From the NCBI RefSeq assembly GCF_004786035.1, contig NZ_CP035088.1:6533001-6597000 (forward strand): DNA of 64,000 nt. The letters are read 5' to 3'. The translations under genes were made by a program, and so were the position numbers. This DNA comes from Pseudomonas viciae. Its GTDB lineage: Bacteria > Pseudomonadota > Gammaproteobacteria > Pseudomonadales > Pseudomonadaceae. The notes beneath the pieces are model-generated. The model worked only from the letters and a program-made list of their open reading frames with translations, made no database searches and was not told the origin of the DNA. Shown here one piece after another: positions 46,603-57,329 of this stretch. Each line of letters opens with the position of its first letter. The first letter of the stretch is position 1.

Positions 46603-47502
46603 ATGCCTACGCCCCATGTCGAAGCCGTCAAACTGGATGAACTGAACGGCTGGCGCATCCGCCACGGTCAGGCCGAGTTGCTGGTGGCCCAGCAAGGCGC
46701 GCACATCCTCAGCTATCAAGTGGACGGCCAGCCGCCGCTGATCTGGCTCAACGACCAGGCCACGTTCAAGACCGGCAAGAGCATCCGCGCCGGCGTGCCG
46801 GTGTGCTGGCCGTGGTTCGGCAACCTGACCCGTAACCCCGACAGCGTTCAGGCCATGCGCGTAACCAACGATCCGGCCACCGCCCACGGCTTGGTGCGGG
46901 CGATGGACTGGGAGTTGAAGGGCATCGAAGCCGAAGGCGAACGCCTCAAGGTCGAGTTCGTGCTGCCCTACCCCGAAAACGGTCTCTCAGGCTGGCCGCA
47001 TCAGGTGGACCTGACGCTGACCATCGTGATGGACGAGCAGTTGCACATCAGCCTCACCAGCCACAACCGCGGCAGCGAAACCGTCAGCCTCAGCCAGGCG
47101 CTGCACAGCTATTTCGCCGTGAGCGATGTGCGCAATGTGCACGTCGAAGGGGTGGATGGCTTGAGCTATATCGAGACCCTGGACGACTGGAACACCGTCA
47201 CCCAGGCCGGCGACCTGCACTTTGCCGGCGAGACCGACCGCATCTATCTCGATACCCCACCGAAGCTGAGCATCGTCGACCCGCAGTGGCAACGACGGAT
47301 CGAACTGACCAGCAGCGGTTCGCGCTCGGCGGTGATCTGGAACCCCTGGACCGAACGTGCCAAGGCGTTCAGCGACATGGCCGACGATGGCTGGCAGCGC
47401 ATGCTGTGCATCGAGACGGCGAATGTGATGAACGACGTGGTGACGCTGTTGCCGCAGGCCAGTCATACCCTGGGTGTGAGCATCGGCAGCAAGCCGCTCT
47501 AA
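46603..47502 (+). CDS. D-hexose-6-phosphate mutarotase (YeaD-type)
   Basis: 299 residues from ATG 46603. Aldose-1-epimerase-like beta-sandwich: GAHILSYQVDGQPPLIWLN near the N-terminus, PVCWPWFGNL, catalytic His in AHGLVRAMDWEL and Glu in FAGETDRIYLD. Interconverts anomers of glucose-6-phosphate-like sugars. A BIME follows the stop. Confidence 0.92.
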   Translation: MPTPHVEAVKLDELNGWRIRHGQAELLVAQQGAHILSYQVDGQPPLIWLNDQATFKTGKSIRAGVPVCWPWFGNLTRNPDSVQAMRVTNDPATAHGLVRAMDWELKGIEAEGERLKVEFVLPYPENGLSGWPHQVDLTLTIVMDEQLHISLTSHNRGSETVSLSQALHSYFAVSDVRNVHVEGVDGLSYIETLDDWNTVTQAGDLHFAGETDRIYLDTPPKLSIVDPQWQRRIELTSSGSRSAVIWNPWTERAKAFSDMADDGWQRMLCIETANVMNDVVTLLPQASHTLGVSIGSKPL

Positions 47503-47521
47503 GCCACACCACAAAAACCAC

Positions 47522-47611
47522 TGTGGGAGCGAGCTTGCTCGCGATAGCGGGATAACAGTCAACATCAGCGTCGACTGACACACCGCCATCGCGAGCAAGC
47601 TCGCTCCCACA
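47522..47611. repeat. BIME: inverted REP pair
   Basis: TGTGGGAGCGAGCTTGCTCG and CGAGCAAGCTCGCTCCCACA flank GTCAACATCAGCGTCGACTG, an inner dyad resembling that of the pstS-pstC BIME. Lies between two convergent genes. Confidence 0.92.
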
Positions 47612-47640
47612 TTGGGATTTGTGTCAGGCCAACCGGCCTA

Positions 47641-48177
47641 TTACAAATCCGCCTCCTGCACCACCCGCACCTTCTCCGCGTCCAGCGCATACGCCGCGCT
47701 GGCCAGGTCGTTGTCGACCTTTTCGATCTTCAGCGTGCCGGTCACCCACAGCGGCGTGTAGATGTCGTCCAGCTTCAAGCCCTTGGGATAGCGAACCAGC
47801 ACCAGTTGATTAGGCGGCGGTGGCGGGACGTGGATGCAGGCGCCTGGGTAAGGCACCAGGAAGAACAGCGTGCTACGGCCCTTGGCGTCGCTTTCCAGGG
47901 GCACCGGGTAACCGCCGATGCGAATGTGCTTATCGTTCATCGACGCCACGGTTTTGGTCGAATACATCACCGCCGGCAAGCCTTTGCTTTGCTTCAGGCC
48001 CCCTTTCTCAGTGAAGGTGCCATTGGCTTCTGGGGAGTCGTGGTCGATCTCGGGCATGGCCTCGAGGGCTTTCTGGTCCGACTTGGGCATCAATTGGAGC
48101 CAGTCGGTTTCCGGCAGCTCGGCGGCGTGGGCCAGGCCACTGCCCAGCAGAAGAAGGGTCAACACTAGACGGCGCAT
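47641..48177 (-). CDS. DUF3299 exported protein
   Basis: 178 residues from ATG 48177 (MRRLVLTLLLLGSGLAHA signal peptide). The mature part has the DUF3299 pattern: IGGYPVPLE, LFFLVPYPGACIHVPPPPPN and PLWVTGTLKIE. Periplasmic or membrane-associated; function unknown, often near metal-transport genes. Single gene here. Confidence 0.85.
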   Translation of the reverse strand: MRRLVLTLLLLGSGLAHAAELPETDWLQLMPKSDQKALEAMPEIDHDSPEANGTFTEKGGLKQSKGLPAVMYSTKTVASMNDKHIRIGGYPVPLESDAKGRSTLFFLVPYPGACIHVPPPPPNQLVLVRYPKGLKLDDIYTPLWVTGTLKIEKVDNDLASAAYALDAEKVRVVQEADL

Positions 48178-48265
48178 GAAGGGCTCGGCAATAAGTGGGA
48201 AGTACAACGCCGGGCATTCTAGCCCTCTCCACGCGCCACGCAGAGAGGGCTTTGTCGCATTTGAA

Positions 48266-48511
48266 TCAGTTTCTTTTGATCAGGCCGTAGATCACCAGCA
48301 GCACCACCGCGCCCACCAGGGCACCGATGAAGCCAGCGCCTTGACCGGCCTGGTAGATGCCCAGGGCTTGGCCGCCATACGTGGCTGCCAACGAACCGCC
48401 AATACCGAGCAGGATGGTCATGATCCAGCCCATGCTGTCATCGCCCGGTTTCAGGAAGCGCGCCAGCAGGCCTACGATCAAGCCGATAAAGATGGTTCCA
48501 ATGATTCCCAT
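48266..48511 (-). CDS. GlsB/YeaQ/YmgE membrane protein
   Basis: 81 residues, three transmembrane helices rich in Gly (IGTIFIGLIVGLLARFLKPG; WIMTILLGIGGSLAATYGG). Transglycosylase-associated protein family, stress-linked; no enzymatic activity proven. Single gene with a short 5' leader. Confidence 0.92.
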   Translation of the reverse strand: MGIIGTIFIGLIVGLLARFLKPGDDSMGWIMTILLGIGGSLAATYGGQALGIYQAGQGAGFIGALVGAVVLLVIYGLIKRN

Positions 48512-48614
48512 GGCATATCCCCTTTGGTTGAACAGCTAGGCCAAAGCCTAATCAGACTTTGGCACCTTGCCATGAGAGAAGCCGGCCGACGAATGGTTCC
48601 ACCGGTGCTTCAGA

Positions 48615-49700
48615 TTATTGCTCGGCGATCAGCGTCTCGACCTTGATGATCTGCTGGGCCAGCGTCGCCCGATCAGCGCAGCGCAGGTTGGCGTGGCCGA
48701 CCTTGCGCCCGGCCTTGAATGCCTTGCCATAGTGATGCAGGTGGCAATCGGCAATCGCCAGGACTTTCTCGCTGTCCGGCACCTTGCCAATGAAGTTGAG
48801 CATCGCGCTCTCGCCGACCTTCGCGGTCGAGCCCAGCGGCAACCCGGCCACCGCCCGCAGGTGGTTTTCGAACTGGCTGCACTCGGCGCCTTCGGTGGTC
48901 CAGTGCCCGGAGTTGTGGACCCGAGGCGCGATTTCGTTGGCCTTGAGGCCGCCGTCCACTTCAAAGAACTCGAAGGCCATCACGCCGACATAGTCGAGTT
49001 GCTTGAGCACCCGGCTGGAGTAATCTTCGGCCAGGGCCTGCAACGGATGGTCGGTGCTGGCGACGGACAGCTTGAGGATGCCGTCCTTGTGGGTGTTGTG
49101 CACCAGCGGGTAGTAACGGATTTCACCGTCGCGGGCCCGTACGGCAATCAGCGAGACTTCCCCAGTGAACGGCACGAAGCCCTCCAGCAGGCAGGCCACG
49201 CTGCCGAGTTCGGCAAACGTGCCGACCACGTCTTCAGGGCTGCGCAAGACTTTCTGGCCCTTGCCGTCGTATCCCAGGGTACGGGTCTTGAGCACGGCCG
49301 GCAGGCCAATGGACGCAACGGCTGCGTCCAGGTCGGCCTGGGACTGAATGTCGGCGAAGGCCGGCGTGGGGATGCCCAGGTCCTTGAACATGTTCTTTTC
49401 GAACCAGCGGTCACGGGCGATGCGCAAGGCTTCGGCGCTTGGGTAGACCGGGACGAACTGGGACAGGAATGCAACGGTTTCGGCCGGGACGCTTTCGAAC
49501 TCGAAGGTCACCAGGTCCACTTCATCGGCCAACTGACGCAGGTGATCCTGGTCGCCGTAGTCGGCTCGCAGGTGTTCACCCAGCGCGCTGGCGCAGGCGT
49601 CCGGCGCCGGGTCCAGGAAAGCGAAGTTCATCCCCAGCGGCGTACCCGCCAGGGCCAACATGCGACCCAACTGGCCGCCACCGATTACACCGATCTTCAT
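48615..49700 (-). CDS. purK: N5-carboxyaminoimidazole ribonucleotide synthase
   Basis: 361 residues, ATP-grasp enzyme. Begins MKIGVIGGGQLGRMLALAG; ATP-binding GFVPFTGEVSLIAVR and the metal site FEFFEVDGGLKANEIAPRVHNSG (here read in two parts) are present. Makes N5-CAIR from AIR, ATP and bicarbonate in purine synthesis. Lies 12 bases after purE in the same direction. Confidence 0.97.
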   Translation of the reverse strand: MKIGVIGGGQLGRMLALAGTPLGMNFAFLDPAPDACASALGEHLRADYGDQDHLRQLADEVDLVTFEFESVPAETVAFLSQFVPVYPSAEALRIARDRWFEKNMFKDLGIPTPAFADIQSQADLDAAVASIGLPAVLKTRTLGYDGKGQKVLRSPEDVVGTFAELGSVACLLEGFVPFTGEVSLIAVRARDGEIRYYPLVHNTHKDGILKLSVASTDHPLQALAEDYSSRVLKQLDYVGVMAFEFFEVDGGLKANEIAPRVHNSGHWTTEGAECSQFENHLRAVAGLPLGSTAKVGESAMLNFIGKVPDSEKVLAIADCHLHHYGKAFKAGRKVGHANLRCADRATLAQQIIKVETLIAEQ

Positions 49701-49712
49701 TCGTCAACAACC

Positions 49713-50204
49713 TCAGGCAATGCGTGGGTCTGGATTGTCCAGGACGCTGTCTGTCTGCTCAGCGCGGAACTTTTTCAGCACGGTATGAAATTGTGGATGC
49801 TTGGCGCCCAGGATGCTCGCCGAGAGCAAGGCCGCGTTGATCGCACCGGCCTTGCCGATGGCCAGGGTCGCGACCGGAATACCGGCCGGCATCTGCACGA
49901 TCGACAGCAGCGAATCGACGCCCGAGAGCATCGACGACTGCACCGGCACGCCCAGCACCGGCAGGTGGGTCTTGGCCGCACACATGCCAGGCAAGTGGGC
50001 CGCGCCACCGGCACCGGCGATGATCACCTCGATGCCACGGGACTCAGCCTCTTCGGCGTACTGGAACAGCAGGTCCGGGGTGCGGTGGGCGGAAACCACT
50101 TTCACCTCGTAAGGGATGCCGAGCTTTTCCAGCATATCGGCGGTGTGGCTAAGGGTGGACCAATCGGACTTGGAGCCCATGATCACGCCAACCAGTGCAC
50201 TCAT
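49713..50204 (-). CDS. purE: N5-CAIR mutase
   Basis: 163 residues, class I PurE. Motifs [22 protein letters not shown] and [14 protein letters not shown] hold the substrate site, with catalytic His in SAHRTP. Converts N5-CAIR to CAIR. First gene of purEK. An intrinsic terminator sits in its leader about 40 bases before the ATG. Confidence 0.98.
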   Translation of the reverse strand: MSALVGVIMGSKSDWSTLSHTADMLEKLGIPYEVKVVSAHRTPDLLFQYAEEAESRGIEVIIAGAGGAAHLPGMCAAKTHLPVLGVPVQSSMLSGVDSLLSIVQMPAGIPVATLAIGKAGAINAALLSASILGAKHPQFHTVLKKFRAEQTDSVLDNPDPRIA

Positions 50205-50242
50205 CGTCGTGCCTCTTCTCTCTGGGCGCCCGCAGGCGCGTC

Positions 50243-50283
50243 AAAAAACAACAAGCCACGCAGGAAACCGGCGTGGCTTGTTG
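50243..50283 (-). terminator. Terminator/attenuator in the purEK leader
   Basis: On the minus strand CAACAAGCCACGC pairs with GCGTGGCTTGTTG (13-base perfect stem), then TTTTTT at 50243-50248. It lies downstream of a -10-like TATACT (50322-50327), so purE transcripts must pass it. It could instead be the late terminator of the LysR gene. Confidence 0.8.
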
Positions 50284-50321
50284 TACGAATTATGGCCGGG
50301 CAAGCCGACCGAAGGCCGGGC

Positions 50322-50327
50322 AGTATA
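50322..50327 (-). promoter_or_regulatory. Probable -10 element of the purEK promoter
   Basis: TATACT on the minus strand, about 120 bases before the purE ATG. The -35 region (TGCGTT at 17 bases spacing) is weak, suggesting an activator or low basal strength. Confidence 0.4.
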
Positions 50328-50449
50328 CCGAAAATGGTGCGTTAAACGCACTTTCGCCGACAGTCTGTCGTTTGGGGGGAGGCGGTGGTTTTATTGACTC
50401 GCAGGTCAGCGAATGCACCACACAAAATCTTCCTGTGGGAGCGTTGTTA

Positions 50450-51367
50450 TCAAGACCCCGCGGCACCCTGCGCCGCACCACCCTCAAGCTTGCGCCACAA
50501 CAACCGCACATTGGCCTTGCGCACCAGGGCGCAGCGGTACAGGCGAATTTCCAGTGGCACGTGCCATTGCGTACCGCCACAGATCACCAGTTCACCCCGG
50601 GCCAGTTCGGCGCGCACGCTCAGATGCGGCACCCAGGCGATGCCCAGGCCTTCCAGGGCCATGCTTTTCAGGCTGTCAGCCATGGCCGTCTCATAGACCG
50701 TGGTGAAACGCAGCGCCCGCTGGCGCAGCAACTGGTTGACCGAACGACCGAGAAACGCCCCTGCGCTGTAGGCCAGCAGCGGCACACTGGCCTCGCCCTC
50801 GAGGTCGAACAGTGGCTTGCCATCGGCATCGGCCGCGCACACTGGAAGCATTTCGGTCTGGCCCAGGTGCAGTGACGGGAAAATCTCCGGGTCCATCTGC
50901 ATCGCCGAATCCGGGTCGTAGAAAGCCAGCATCAGGTCGCAACCACCTTCGCGCAAGGCATGCACGGCATCGCCGACGTTGGTGGCCACCAGTCGCGTGG
51001 CGATGTTCATCCCTTCGTTGCGCAGTTGCGCGATCCAGCGCGGGAAAAAGCCCAATGCCAGGGAGTGCGCGGCGGCCACTTGGATGACTTCGCCCTGCCC
51101 ACCTTCCAGGTGATGCAAATGCCGCAGCACCTCACCCAGTTGCTCGACCACCGTGCGCGCCGTCACCAAAAACAGCTGCCCCGCCGCCGTCAGCTCAACA
51201 GGTGTGCGGGAACGGTTGACCAAGGTCAGTCCCAGCGCCGCTTCGAGGCTGCGAATTCGCCGACTGAAGGCCGGTTGTGTCACGAAGCGCCGCTCGGCCG
51301 CCTGGGAGAAACTGCGGGTGGCGGCCAAGGCACTGAAGTCCTCGAGCCACTTGCTTTCAAGATTCAT
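50450..51367 (-). CDS. LysR-family regulator (PA5428-like)
   Basis: 305 residues from ATG 51367, with GGAGG five bases upstream. The N-terminal HTH region (WLEDFSALAATRSFSQAAER, then RFVTQPAFSRRIRSLEAALG) is followed by a LysR substrate-binding domain. Divergent from aspA, so control of aspA or its own gene is a reasonable inference, unproven. The effector is unknown. Confidence 0.88.
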   Translation of the reverse strand: MNLESKWLEDFSALAATRSFSQAAERRFVTQPAFSRRIRSLEAALGLTLVNRSRTPVELTAAGQLFLVTARTVVEQLGEVLRHLHHLEGGQGEVIQVAAAHSLALGFFPRWIAQLRNEGMNIATRLVATNVGDAVHALREGGCDLMLAFYDPDSAMQMDPEIFPSLHLGQTEMLPVCAADADGKPLFDLEGEASVPLLAYSAGAFLGRSVNQLLRQRALRFTTVYETAMADSLKSMALEGLGIAWVPHLSVRAELARGELVICGGTQWHVPLEIRLYRCALVRKANVRLLWRKLEGGAAQGAAGS

Positions 51368-51549
51368 CACGTCCTCCCGTTAAACGCACCAAAACAGGTC
51401 ACACGTTCGCCGCACCGCCGACGTCACACCGACATTATGCCGAATATGCATAGGCCAGTGTTTAACAGCATTGGCCCTATTTTTTTCCAGAGCCTAGGAT
51501 TCACAGCGTTCCGGCTCAGACCGGGTCCTTATTCGAGATGATTTCTATC

Positions 51550-52974
<1,425 letters not shown>

Positions 52975-53026
52975 TCGACGCAACTAACGCTCACCAGGTC
53001 GAGGGACTAGACACCTCTCACCTTTT

Positions 53027-53060
53027 GAGGGCTTGGGGATCTTCCCCAAGCCCTTTTTTT
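53027..53060 (+). terminator. Rho-independent terminator of aspA
   Basis: GGGCTTGGGGA-TCT-TCCCCAAGCCC plus seven T, about 53 bases after the aspA stop. Confidence 0.95.
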
Positions 53061-53087
53061 AATTGATAGCGACAAGGATGACCGAAC

Positions 53088-53174
53088 TGTAGGAACGAAT
53101 CTTCTCGCGATAAACGATGACGCGCTGCCGTTGTAAACCGCGTCATCAGCCATTGCGAGCGGGCTCGCCCCCAC
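53088..53174. repeat. Degenerate BIME between aspA and the symporter gene
   Basis: TGTAGGAACGAATCTTCTCGCGA and TTGCGAGCGGGCTCGCCCCCACA with an inner dyad GATGACGCG / CGCGTCATC. The 483-base gap 52975-53457 holds the aspA terminator, this repeat and a possible -10 TATAGT at 53262-53267; I see no gene in it. Confidence 0.8.
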
Positions 53175-53457
53175 AAAAACCTGACCAGGAGGCCAGGTGA
53201 AACATAGGCTCCGTTTCGTCGGACGCACCACAACTGTGCAGACGGGCACCGCGCTGATAGGTATAGTGCCGCCCCTCTTCGCGTGAGCGGTCGTCGGTAA
53301 CGAGGCCTTAAAACATGCGAAAACCGAACTAATAACAAACCCGCGAATAGACCGGAACGAAACATCGCCTTACCTCATGTGCCGCGCGCCAACCGATGTA
53401 ACACGATGTGTCCAAATGGCCAGCATTCGCTTAAACAAAAAACAGCGAGGAATACTC

Positions 53458-54909
53458 ATGCTCGAAGTCATCAACGACTTCCTTTCAGGGAAAGTGCTGA
53501 TCGTGCTCATTGTCGGGCTCGGTGGCTACTTCACGATCCGCTCGCGTTTCGTCCAGTTCCGCCATTTCTTTCACATGTTCACGGTGTTCCGTGACAGCCT
53601 CAAGAGCAGCACTGACCAGCTCAGTTCGTTCCAGGCCCTGATGCTCAGCCTGGCCGGTCGTGTCGGCGCGGGTAACATTGCCGGTGTCGGCATCGCGGTG
53701 ACCCTCGGCGGTCCTGGTGCGGTGTTCTGGATGTGGGTGACCGCGCTGGTCGGCATGTCCAGCAGCTTCTTCGAATGCTCCCTCGGCCAGCTCTACAAGC
53801 GCTGCGACTCCGAAGGCCAGTACCGTGGAGGCCCGTCCTACTACATCCAGCACGGCCTGCAGAAACGCTGGCTGGGCATGATCATGGCATTCCTGCTGCT
53901 GATCACCTTCGGCTTCGCTTTCAACGGCCTGCAAGCCCACGCCGTGACCCACTCCCTGAACAACGCTTTCGGCTTTGACACTACCTACACCGGCCTGGCC
54001 CTGGCGGTATTGCTGGGCCTGGTGTTCATTGGCGGGATCAAGCGCATCGCCAAGGTGGCCGACCTGCTGGTACCGGTCAAAACCCTGGCGTACATCGGCG
54101 TAACTCTCTACGTGATCGTGCTGCAGTTCGAACACGTACCGGACATGCTGGTGACTATCGTCAGAAGTGCGTTCGGCCTGGACCAAGCCTTTGGCGGCCT
54201 GATCGGCAGCGCCATCGTCATGGGCGTCAAGCGTGGCGTATTCGCCAACGAAGCCGGCCTGGGTAGTGCGCCTAACGTCGCCGCAGTAGCCTCGGTCGAG
54301 CATCCGGTAGCCCAAGGTGTGGTCCAAGCGTTCAGCGTATTCCTGGACACTTTCGTCATCTGCACCTGCACCGCGCTGCTGATCCTGTTGTCGGGCTTCT
54401 ACACCCCTGGCTTCGAAGGCGACGGCATTGCCCTGACCCAGAACTCCCTGGCCGCCGTGGTCGGTGACTGGGGTCGGATTTTCATCTCCGTGGCCCTGTC
54501 GTTGTTCGTGTTCACCTCGATCCTCTACAACTACTATCTGGGTGAGAACAACCTGCGCTTCATGGTCGGTGAAAACCGCAAGGTGCTGATGGGCTATCGC
54601 GCCCTGGTGCTGGTATTGATCTTCTGGGGTGCCATCGAAAACCTGGGCACCGTGTTCGCCTTCGCTGACATCACCATGACCCTGCTGGCGTTCGTGAACC
54701 TGATCGCGCTGTTCCTGCTGTTCAAGGTCGGCATGCGCATCCTGCGTGACTACGATGACCAGCGTTCGGCCGGCATCAAGGTTCCGGTCTTCGACTCCAG
54801 CAAGTTCCCGGACCTGGATCTGGACCGCAACGCCTGGCCAGCCACCCCGTCGGCACCGGTTGCCAAACCTGACGCCGAGACTGCTGGCGTGGCCGCAGCG
54901 CAACGCTGA
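53458..54909 (+). CDS. Alanine/glycine:cation symporter (AGCS family)
   Basis: 483 residues from ATG 53458 (GAGGA six bases upstream). About ten transmembrane helices. The AGCS hallmarks are present: GRVGAGNIAGVGIAVTLGGP, GPGAVFWMWVTALVGMSSSF and the cation-site region FANEAGLGSAPNVAAVA. Na+- or H+-coupled uptake of alanine or glycine across the inner membrane. Next to aspA and asparaginase genes, fitting amino-acid use. Confidence 0.93.
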   Translation: MLEVINDFLSGKVLIVLIVGLGGYFTIRSRFVQFRHFFHMFTVFRDSLKSSTDQLSSFQALMLSLAGRVGAGNIAGVGIAVTLGGPGAVFWMWVTALVGMSSSFFECSLGQLYKRCDSEGQYRGGPSYYIQHGLQKRWLGMIMAFLLLITFGFAFNGLQAHAVTHSLNNAFGFDTTYTGLALAVLLGLVFIGGIKRIAKVADLLVPVKTLAYIGVTLYVIVLQFEHVPDMLVTIVRSAFGLDQAFGGLIGSAIVMGVKRGVFANEAGLGSAPNVAAVASVEHPVAQGVVQAFSVFLDTFVICTCTALLILLSGFYTPGFEGDGIALTQNSLAAVVGDWGRIFISVALSLFVFTSILYNYYLGENNLRFMVGENRKVLMGYRALVLVLIFWGAIENLGTVFAFADITMTLLAFVNLIALFLLFKVGMRILRDYDDQRSAGIKVPVFDSSKFPDLDLDRNAWPATPSAPVAKPDAETAGVAAAQR

Positions 54910-54930
54910 TCGGTAATAAGCTGTTTGGAA

Positions 54931-54957
54931 AAAACCGGGCGCATCCCCTGCGCCCGG
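54931..54957 (-). terminator. Hairpin with T run only on the minus strand
   Basis: CCGGGCGCA-TCCCC-TGCGCCCGG, perfect 9-base stem. The six-base A/T run lies on the left, so it works as an intrinsic terminator for minus-strand transcription, although both flanking genes are on the plus strand. Confidence 0.55.
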
Positions 54958-55044
54958 CGTGACACAGCCTAAGGTCGGCGTCATGCTCGGCCTTATGTTG
55001 TGGCAGCGAAGTAAAGCTGCCGTTTTCGTCCTCGGAGAACCCCC

Positions 55045-56049
55045 ATGAATTCCTCGACCTATCCTGCCGCGCAGCACGTCATGGTGCTCTACACCGGTGG
55101 AACCATCGGCATGCAGGCCAGCGCCCACGGCCTGGCCCCGGCATCCGGTTTCGAAGCGCGGATGCGCGACTACCTGCAAAGCCAACCCGAACTCGTTGTT
55201 CCGCAATGGCGCTTCCGGGAAATGTCGCCGCTGATCGACAGCGCCAACATGACCCCGGCCTACTGGCAGCAACTGCGTGAAGCGGTGGTCGATGCCGTGG
55301 ATGTGCAGGGCTGCGACAGCGTACTGATCCTGCACGGCACCGATACGCTGGCCTACAGCGCGGCCGCAATGAGCTTCCAACTGCTGGGCCTGCATGCGCG
55401 GGTATGCTTCACCGGTTCGATGCTGCCCGCTGGCGTGACCGACAGCGACGCCTGGGAAAACCTCAGCGGCGCGTTGGTTGCCCTCGGCCAGGGTCTGGCG
55501 CCGGGGGTGCATCTGTATTTCCACGGTGAGCTGCTGGAACCCACCCGTTGCGCCAAAGTGCGCAGCTTCGGGCGTCATCCGTTCAAGCGCCTGGAGCGTC
55601 AGGGTGGCGGTACCAAAGCCGCTTCGCTGCCGGCGCCGTTGAATTACAACCAGCCCAAGCAACTGGCGAATATCGCGGTGCTGCCGCTGTTTCCCGGCAT
55701 CAGTGCCGAGATTCTCGATGGCCTGCTCGGCAGCGGGATCCAGGGCCTGGTGCTGGAGTGCTACGGCAGCGGCACCGGGCCGAGCGACAACCCAGCCTTC
55801 CTCGCCAGCCTCGAGCGGGCGCGGGACAGCGGCGTGGTGGTGGTGGCGGTGACCCAATGCCATGAAGGCGGCGTGGAGCTGGATGTGTACGAGGCCGGCA
55901 GTCGCTTGCGTGGCGTCGGCGTGCTATCCGGTGGCGGCATGACCCGCGAGGCCGCATTCGGCAAGTTGCAGGCGCTGATTGGCGCGGGGTTGCCAGTGGA
56001 AGAGATTCGGCGGCTGGTAGAGCTGGATCTGTGTGGCGAGCTCGCCTGA
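55045..56049 (+). CDS. ansA: L-asparaginase (cytoplasmic type I-like)
   Basis: 334 residues without a signal peptide. Two catalytic threonine motifs: VLYTGGTIGM (about residue 17-20) and HGTDTLAYSA (about 95). A C-terminal domain ends in LSGGGMTREAAFGKLQ. Hydrolyses asparagine to aspartate and ammonia; the aspartate could pass to AspA, coded about 2 kb upstream. GGAG seven bases before the ATG. Confidence 0.92.
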   Translation: MNSSTYPAAQHVMVLYTGGTIGMQASAHGLAPASGFEARMRDYLQSQPELVVPQWRFREMSPLIDSANMTPAYWQQLREAVVDAVDVQGCDSVLILHGTDTLAYSAAAMSFQLLGLHARVCFTGSMLPAGVTDSDAWENLSGALVALGQGLAPGVHLYFHGELLEPTRCAKVRSFGRHPFKRLERQGGGTKAASLPAPLNYNQPKQLANIAVLPLFPGISAEILDGLLGSGIQGLVLECYGSGTGPSDNPAFLASLERARDSGVVVVAVTQCHEGGVELDVYEAGSRLRGVGVLSGGGMTREAAFGKLQALIGAGLPVEEIRRLVELDLCGELA

Positions 56050-56061
56050 CACCTAGCAGAA

Positions 56062-56085
56062 CCTGTGGGAACGAGCTCCCACAGG
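56062..56085 (+). terminator. Hairpin after ansA
   Basis: CCTGTGGGA-ACGAGC-TCCCACAGG, a 9-base stem 13 bases after the stop, related in sequence to REP. No T run follows, so intrinsic termination is doubtful. Confidence 0.45.
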
Positions 56086-56161
56086 GGTTCGCTCAAGCCT
56101 GGCAATCTTCGCCCGGCATACAACTTGCTCCATCTCCAGCCTCCCAAGGCTGGAAACGAAC

Positions 56162-57154
56162 ATGCTTCATTCCCACCTCACCACCCTCAACGCCGTCTCC
56201 CTGGTGCTCAGCACCTTCAAGCATGAAGGGCTGCCCAGCGACGCGTTGCTGGCCGGCAGCGGCATCAGCGCGGCGGATCTGAGCCGGGCCGACACGCGCA
56301 TCACCACCAACCAGGAGATGCAGGTCTGCGCCAACGCCGTGGCCCTCAAGCGCGACATCGGCCTGGAACTGGGCCTGCGCATGCACGTTTCGTCCTACGG
56401 CATGCTCGGTTATGCCCTGCTCACCAGTGCCACCTTAGGTGACGCTTTGCGCCTGGCGCTGCGCTATCCGGCGCTATTGGGAACACTCTTCGAACTGAAC
56501 CTGGAAGAAGACCAGGAGACGGTCTGGCTCAGCGCCAGCGATTATCGAGAAAACCCGACCCTGGCGGTGTTCAACGCCGAGTTCTGCATGGTCTCGCTGA
56601 AAGTCATCTGCAACGACCTGCTCGGCCATGCGCTACCATTGCGCGCGGCGCGCTTCGAACATCCGGCGCCCGATTACCAGGCGCGCTACGCAGCGCTGTT
56701 CAATTGCCCGGTGCGCTTCGACAGCCTCGATAACGCGTTTGCCTTCGACCGTCACTGGCTCGAACAGCCCCTGCCCCTGGCCGACTCCATCACCCATCAC
56801 GCCATGGCCGAACGCTGCCGCCGACAGAACACCGAGTTCACCGGACGCCAGGCTTGGCTGGGGCGGATTCGCCAATTGCTCAGCGCACAACTGGACGCCG
56901 CCCCCGGCCTGGAAGGCCTGGCCGCGCAAATGAACTGCTCGGCACGCACCTTGCGCCGACACCTCAAGGATCTGGGTTGCAGCTATCAAGAATTGCTGGA
57001 CGAACTGCGCTTCGAGCGGGCCAAGCAAATGCTCTGCGAAGACCAACTGCCAATCTATCGGATCGCCGAAATACTCGGCTTCAGCGAAACCGCCAGTTTT
57101 CGGCATGCCTTCGTGCGCTGGAGTGGGGTGGCGCCGAGTCAGTTCAGGTCCTGA
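56162..57154 (+). CDS. AraC-family regulator (ArgR/OruR-like)
   Basis: 330 residues. N-terminal Arabinose_bd-like domain (about 15-200) and a C-terminal AraC double helix-turn-helix (LEGLAAQMNCSARTLRRHLK; IYRIAEILGFSETASFRHAF). Relatives in Pseudomonas control ornithine, arginine or related catabolism. The flanking asparaginase and polyamine genes suggest nitrogen-source control; the target is unknown. Confidence 0.88.
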   Translation: MLHSHLTTLNAVSLVLSTFKHEGLPSDALLAGSGISAADLSRADTRITTNQEMQVCANAVALKRDIGLELGLRMHVSSYGMLGYALLTSATLGDALRLALRYPALLGTLFELNLEEDQETVWLSASDYRENPTLAVFNAEFCMVSLKVICNDLLGHALPLRAARFEHPAPDYQARYAALFNCPVRFDSLDNAFAFDRHWLEQPLPLADSITHHAMAERCRRQNTEFTGRQAWLGRIRQLLSAQLDAAPGLEGLAAQMNCSARTLRRHLKDLGCSYQELLDELRFERAKQMLCEDQLPIYRIAEILGFSETASFRHAFVRWSGVAPSQFRS

Positions 57155-57195
57155 ACCTTCGGCAATCGCCGCTTTCACGCACAACACCTAACCCC

Positions 57196-57329
57196 TGTGG
57201 GAGCAAGGCTTGCCCGCGATGGCGTCCGCTCAGACACATCCAGCGCCCTAAAGGCGGACGCCAGGTAGACCGCAACAACCGGTCTACGACGGCTGCGCCG
57301 CCGAGCGGGAGCAAGCTCCCTCGCCACGA
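57196..57329. repeat. Complex REP/hairpin cluster
   Basis: TGTGGGAGCAAGGCTTGCCC, then the dyads GGCGTCCGC / GCGGACGCC and GTAGACCG / CGGTCTAC, and GCGGGAGCAAGCTCCCTCGC. The 359-base gap 57155-57513 otherwise shows only the leader of the deacetylase gene. Confidence 0.8.

Noticed and set aside
53485..55863. A long minus-strand open frame across the symporter and asparaginase genes
   Set aside because: Antisense to conserved genes on the plus strand; composition (His, Gln, Val, Gly) is that of a shadow frame.
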